Source: Prunella strophiata
Lineage: Eukaryota > Chordata > Aves > Passeriformes > Prunellidae
NCBI GenBank assembly: GCA_036583965.1
Contig: JAZBQD010000014.1
Location: forward strand, 39,728,990 to 39,792,989
Direction: 5' to 3'
DNA: 64,000 nt
Part shown: positions 58,321-64,000 of the stretch, piece after piece
Layout of the letters: each line of letters starts with the position of its first letter
How positions within the stretch are numbered: position 1 is the first letter of the stretch
Notes under the pieces: model-generated
What the model saw: the letters and a program-made list of their open reading frames with translations, nothing else
Databases searched by the model: none
What the model was told of the DNA's origin: nothing
Position numbers and translations under genes: made by a program

Positions 58321-60245
58321 AGTACAGACTATTAAAAGTTGTCAAGGCGCTATGCTAACCTTGAGGGAGCTGTAGCTTTCAAAGTTACATAAATTTGTGA
58401 TTCTCAGAGTCTAATTCAAAAGGAACCATTTTTTTAAATGTAAGTTTTTTTTGGTTTTTTTTGTTTTTTTTTAAACTAACAGACACTTGAAGAAAAGTAT
58501 TTTTGGGCAGTACTCAGTGGGGCAACTTAATTGTGGAGTTGTAAAGGGCCACCATGGGGTTTTTTTGGTGTGGTTTTCAATTTCCAGTATGATTTATTTT
58601 TTTAGTCCACAGTTCTGTTGCCTGTATCAGAAAGGAATGTATGCACTTTATCATAGTCTGATCATTGACTGTCTACTACAGAGTTTATTGAAAATGTGGT
58701 GAGGATGGAAGATAATATCTTTTCAGAAAACTGCATTGCCTGACAGGAATGATTTCTGAGAACTAAACACTGATGCAAGGGAATATTAAAAAAAGTGAAC
58801 CTGCAAAGACACATTTCAAATAAAAAGATGAGAATCAGAAAAGTCACTATTGTAATTATAATTTAGTTTCCAAATTGTTTAAAATTATAATTGAGGTCTC
58901 TGACACTCTGTTAAGCACTGATAATCTGTTCTGAAGGCCCTGTGTCATAAAGCTTGGTCACTGCTCCAGGACTTGGGCTGGGGCAAGAAAAGCTGCAGCA
59001 TGGCCTGGAAGGCTGGTGTTCTCTGGAGTGCTGTGACAGTGTGGGCCCAGTCTTGGCTCAGGCTAACTGGAGCAGACAAGCTGAATTTGAGCAGGTGTTC
59101 TAGAAGGAACAGCTCCATGGGAAAAGCACCAAGGGCTGTTTTCAGTTTGTGCTTTTTGACTGGCTAACTTAGAAAAAAACCAGGGCAGTAGAAAATGCCC
59201 TTTCTAAATGATTTATTGTCTAATATGCTGTTACTATCAACCTAGATTTGTTTTCAGATTTTTATAACTATTTTTTTTTCTCTGTTCTGTTTTAAATAAT
59301 TACATAATTAAGCCAAAACACTTTGGGGATTTGGATTTAAATATATAGCCTATGCAGTATGTTTACCTCATTCTTTCACCACTTCTAGGCTGCAGGGTTG
59401 GAATAAGTATGTTTTCTAGTTACCCTGGAAGTGCTTTAATTTGGAAATGAGGGTTTCCAAATACAATAAAGGGGTCAATTTGGCTGTGCCTCTAGCCTTA
59501 CATTGCAGGATTCTTCTGACTGTTAGCTATGCAGTTGTGCACGCACTTTGATGGGGTTCAGGAGAACTGATGTATATATAATTGAAGTAAAGTAAGGTCA
59601 TTAGTTGACACTGTGTATAATCAGGTTGGTTTTAAAAGGGAGTTTAAGTCAAAATGTTGGTTTCTGTTAAGATTGAACTATAAAAGATACTTTTGCAAAT
59701 GTCTTTTAATGATTCCCTTTCTCTCCCACAGAAGGTTGTGGTAACTTGTCTTGCCTCTCTGCAAATGCTGACTTTTTATAATCACATAAGCACGTTCTGT
59801 TCTTGAAATACAAGCTCTGACTTTCCACTCTGTGCCCAACACAACCTTCCATGCTTTGCTCTATGTGTGTAGCCTGTTTTGAATATCTGTGGTACTGCCT
59901 TTTACCTGAAGTCTTGGTCTGACTGCAGCACCACTTGAAAAAGCTCAGTCTTCTCTTTGTTATTTTCACTAGAAAATAACAGGGGTTGCAAATATACCAG
60001 CAGTTGGAGGGCACCTGTTTTTTGTAAGAGTGTTATCCTTTGCAGCTTGAATTACATTTTAACAGGACAAAGTTGCAAATAAATGACAGTACTCAAGAGA
60101 GTTTGTGTGCTTCTCTCTGTGGGACAGTGACCTTGTGATAACGTGTAGTTTTGACTTCCTCAGCCTGAGTAACACGAAAGAAACTGTCACCAGAACTGAT
60201 TCCCAGTCTTCAGCAGTGTAAATAAAGTGTTGTACAAAATCTGTC
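58321..60245 (+). other. KICS2: KICS2 3'UTR (approximate)
   Basis: About 1.9 kb after the stop, without coding signal. AATAAA hexamers lie near 58820, 59465, 60078 and at 60221-60226; the last is followed by a GT-rich GTGTTGT and is the best candidate end. Shorter isoforms are possible. Confidence 0.45.
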
Positions 60246-63200
60246 TGCCTGTACAGTACTTCCCTGTCATAGTATCTGTGGGAAAGGGGAGAGAAAACTG
60301 GAGGAAGAAACTGTGTGTGGTACAGACGTGTTCATTTCTGAGTTGCAAGGGAGGAGTTGGAAGAGGTGGGAGGGAAATCTTCTGCCCTTTGAAGCAGACC
60401 AGCAGCTTTTACCAGTTGCTGAAATGTCTAGAGGCTGTTCCCAGTGGTTTTTATGGGGAGAGGGAAAGGAGGTGACTGTTCAGCAGACTTGGTAACTCAC
60501 ATCACACTCCTGTCATTGTTCTTGGCAAATGGTGTCTCAGAAGGGAAGGTATGCTGGGTGATGTTTTTGTGCAGGAAGAGGTGGTTTGCTGCAGTTTTTT
60601 TTTCTTCAGAGGACCTTGGGGAAGCAATCACAGGAGCCTTGTGACTTGTGGGTAAGAATTTCTAAATATTTCAGCTGATGAAGAACCAAAGGGAACCATA
60701 ACCGTTACTGTTGTGGTGTGTGAAGGGAGGGAATAGGAGAGATTTGCAGACAAAGGGTAGAAAGAATTGGGTTCTGGAGAAACTTGTGGGGCTGTCTCTG
60801 AGTTCTGTCCCTGTGGCTCTCCTAGCAAGATCTCAGCCTTAAATTAATATAACATGGGGAGAAGAAAACTCAGGCCATAGGAAGTGGCTTGGGTGGAGAC
60901 AGGTGAAGCTGAAAAGAGAGGTGACATACAATCAATATGAAACAGTTTTGCAGAGTTGAGGTGTGCTGTGACCAAAAACAAAGTGTGGGGAGTATGAGTA
61001 TGTGGAATGAATGAGTATTCATAAATTTGTCAGATCCATGAACCTTCATGGCACAGTTTCTTATTTGATGCTTTATGGAGTTTATGTTTTAAATTACTAA
61101 AGAGATAATGGGGAGACTGCATTGGGTTCAAACTGGAAGATTAGATATGTGGAAGAAATTCTTTGCTACGAGCATGGTGAGACATTGGAACAGGCTGTCC
61201 AGAGAAGCTGTGGTTGCCCCATCCCTGGCCAGGTTGGATGGTGCTTGGAGCAGCCTGCTCTAGAGGAATGTGTCTCTCAAGCCATGGCAGGGGCTTGAAG
61301 GCAGATGGTCTTTAAGATCCCTGTCAGCCCCAACCATTCTGTGTCTCTATATATGATGTAAAACTGGCTAGGACAGAGATGAAAACCTGCATAATTAAGC
61401 AAGGGGGGGAGCATCTCTGTGGAGTAAGTAAAGGTGACCAGAAACTCAGTACCTGGGAAAAAAAAATATATTCATTACTAACTCCAATACTGGAAAGATT
61501 GATCAGAGCCTTTACTAAAAGATCTGGAAAACAAATAGACTTTTGCTGAACTGGATGATACCCCATCTGCCAGCTTTTCCTCTACACCAATTTAGCTCAG
61601 ATTAAATGTGCTCATGTACTTTGAAAGTCATGTATAAATGACTGCTTTAAATGCAAGATGTAAAGATATTTATGATAGCATACTGAAAGCCATTGCTTCC
61701 AGACATATTTAAACATTTTTAAAACAGGTACTGAGATTTGATATTCCCAGTGCCATTCAGACTGCTTAGAATAGCTGTGTTGAAGCTTATCTTGTAGCAA
61801 ATTTCATGTACCTCATCACTTGCTTGAGTCCATGAGGATACTGGGGGAATATTTAATTTTGTATCCTTTGCCTGCAGTGTGATTTTGACAGCAAATGTAT
61901 TCTAAGAAGTCTGATATATTTTATATTTATGCCTTGTAAGCTGTTTTCTTTTGCATGTGGTATTCAGGTTTTTTCTTGAATAAGACATTCTTTTATTTCT
62001 CCTCCCTTTGCATAAAGACAGTGCAGGGAATGGAAACTAATAGATTTTGTATTGTGCTGTGAAGGACTGCAACATATGCATAATGCATATAATATTCAGG
62101 CTTTAATGATCTAAAAGTAACAGAAGCTCCTGATATCTGTTTGAATGCTAACACCTAGTGTTATCTAATCCACTTCTAAAAAAAAAAAATTGCACTATAG
62201 CAGCACTCACACAGCTAATCAGTGCTCCGATCCACTCATTTTCATATATGAGCCTTTTGAGACATTTGTGATCATTCTAGTGGTGGTTCTTTGACATCAT
62301 TTTTCTGAGGCTTCTTTGTGTATGTGCTTCAGCCTGCTGCTGCCTTTGCACTGGGTCTAAGTCTTCTCATAACCAAGCTTTTCTTGAGAAAATCAGCAGT
62401 GTGCTATACTTCATTCCTCAAGTCCTGTTTTTTGGCCCACTGCCTACAACCCCTCATCTTGCAGGAAGCAGGACATCACACAGCGTGGCTGGTCCTGGGC
62501 TTCTGGTGAGCTCTGGGGTTGCTTCCAGAAGTGCTGACACTAAGCTGACTTAGTTGGCTGAAAAGTTTGGTGTTTCTGCCCTGTTTGCTCCAGAAGTCCT
62601 GTTTTCAGACTCCCAGAGATGTAAGCCAGCCATGCCCAGGTGGGTGCAGCAGAGGCCAAGCACTGCTTATTTGCTTGGGCTCTGCCTGAGCCTCAAGAGC
62701 AGTAGGTCAGTGTTGTGCCCATGGGAACAGCAGGGATGGCCTTTGGGCTGCAACTGTGCAAAGGTGGGAGCTGTTTATTGGGAAAAACAGAAGGGGCTCT
62801 GGAAATGAGAATGCTGACAATGTACAGCTTTGCAGACCTGGCAAAAACAATATACAGGTCAAATGCAAGATGGAACTGGACTCTGATTTCATGTTAGCAA
62901 AGGACTGATTAAACATGAAGTCTCCTTTGGAGGATAGAGGTTTTTGTACTGAAATTGCTTCAAGTACTCAATCTTTTTTTTTTTTCCTCCAGGAACTGCT
63001 TCTTTCCCTCTCTGGTGCATGCATGCACTCAACACATGGCCTGACTTATTTTGGTCATTGCTGTGGAGCTTTTCTGGGGGAGTTTGCCTGTTTCAATACG
63101 GTTGTCTCGACTTTCAACCTGGTGTTGCAGCCTCTGGGTTTGTAGTAGGGTAACAGAGTTCTCCACCTTGCAGCTGGGAGCTGGCTGTGCCCCAGCTGCA

Positions 63201-64000
63201 CAGGGCAGTAGCAAGAAGAGCAAAATGCAGGAGAAGGGGAGACAAGTCACTACAAGATGGGCTTGGGCAGATGACAGCTCTGGGAAAGACAGGCAGGGAG
63301 AAATGAGATGCAGAAGGGCTGCATTGCAGATGGACTGTGAGCAGAAGATTTTTGTTGGCCTCTCTGCATTGCTGGCCTAATTTCACAGGAATCTATGTAA
63401 ATTTTATGTGCTGAAAAAGCTGTGCTAGACCCCACCTGTAGTTGCAGCTGCTTGTTTTATGTGACTACTTTAAAATAACTATACTCTTTCTAGTTGGGTG
63501 GTGTTCCATCTTTAGGTATCAGCAGTTTGGCAAAGCAGCTGGTTTTGGGCAGATGATTAAGGCAAGCTTTGTGGCTTCCTTTTATTAGCTGGAACACACT
63601 GCTACAATGCTACAAGCTAACATCTGAAGCTTCAGAGCAGTGAGATGCTGTGCTTCCTTTGTGCAGCTCACTGCTGATAAGATAAAATATTTAGTGGCAC
63701 TAAGTTTTTGGCTCTGCTGTATGCACCATTTGCTGTAAAGGTATTGAGAGGCTTTTTAGTGTGTGCAAGTTGAATTGCTCAGATCAGAGCTGTGAGGAGC
63801 CAACGTCAGCGTGGTCCTGTACTGGCATGCACAACCTTGAACCAAGAATTTGGTTCCTGTGGGAAGGATGATGTGATCCTTGGCAAAATGAGGGCCTCTG
63901 AGAGATGCTGAGGTTAGGCCGGGGGTGTCCCTATTGAAATGAATTCTCAGCCTTTGATTTTGTCTTGGAGTTAGTTCTCTCAGGGAACCCAGGCAGAGGG
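60246..64000. other. Intergenic region downstream of KICS2
   Basis: No exon of the expected next gene (SRGAP1, convergent in human) was recognised. It contains one CR1 3' end (61112-61356) and otherwise nothing distinctive. Confidence 0.5.
61112..61356 (+). mobile_element. CR1 LINE 3' end, plus strand
   Basis: Typical CR1 3' sequence: GGGTTCAAACTGGAAGA, GGAAGAAATTCTTTGCTACG, GGAACAGGCTGTCCAGAGAA, GCCATGGCAGGGGCTTGAA, then CCATTCTGTGTCTCTATATA. 5'-truncated; no reverse transcriptase portion remains. Confidence 0.88.

Noticed and set aside
60246..64000. Expected SRGAP1 3' exons on the minus strand
   Set aside because: No SRGAP1-like coding sequence was recognised; the gene probably lies further right.

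Overview
The window is vertebrate nuclear DNA, almost certainly from a bird. Four multi-exon genes with canonical GT-AG splice sites and near-complete similarity to tetrapod orthologues are readable. The interspersed repeats are CR1-type LINE ends and avian-type endogenous-retrovirus LTRs. Promoters are CpG islands and introns are compact. No bacterial-style operon, CRISPR array or phage gene is present.

Layout from left to right: (1) about 0.8-9.4 kb, minus strand: the 5' half of TBK1 (coding exons 2-8, residues 1 to about 331: the whole kinase domain and the start of the ubiquitin-like domain). The rest of the gene lies off the left edge. A solo LTR sits antisense in intron 6. A CpG island at about 13.0-13.5 kb is the probable TBK1 promoter. 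(2) About 13.5-17.6 kb: intergenic, with CR1 fragments. (3) About 17.65-44.2 kb, minus strand: the complete exportin-T gene XPOT, 24 coding exons encoding 962 aa, the same length as human, with one GC-AG intron. Its CpG-island promoter at 43.2-44.35 kb carries a ZNF143/THAP11-type site and a GGA-repeat tract. (4) 44.45-44.85 kb: a second solo LTR between two divergent promoters. (5) 45.6-49.1 kb, plus strand: an intact five-exon RPL18A gene, 176 aa, with a TOP-type ribosomal protein promoter. (6) 50.4-60.2 kb, plus strand: the complete three-exon KICS2 (C12orf66) gene, 446 aa, with two CLEAR-type E-boxes in the promoter and a 19-bp minisatellite in intron 1. (7) 60.25-64 kb: intergenic, with a CR1 3' end.

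The TBK1-XPOT-KICS2 order and orientation match human 12q14. The unexpected member is RPL18A, which in human is on chromosome 19p13 and here lies where C12orf56 is found in human. It keeps introns, so it is not a processed pseudogene.

The genes do not form one pathway. TBK1 is an innate-immunity and autophagy kinase, XPOT exports tRNA from the nucleus, RPL18A is a large-subunit ribosomal protein, and KICS2 is part of KICSTOR, which tethers GATOR1 to lysosomes and restrains mTORC1. No wholly new system is seen. The most interesting items are the RPL18A placement, the KICS2 promoter and intron motifs, the GC-AG intron, and the LTR between the promoters. All exon boundaries were read by hand from splice sites and reading-frame continuity. 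Homology calls come from recognising the proteins, not from a database search.
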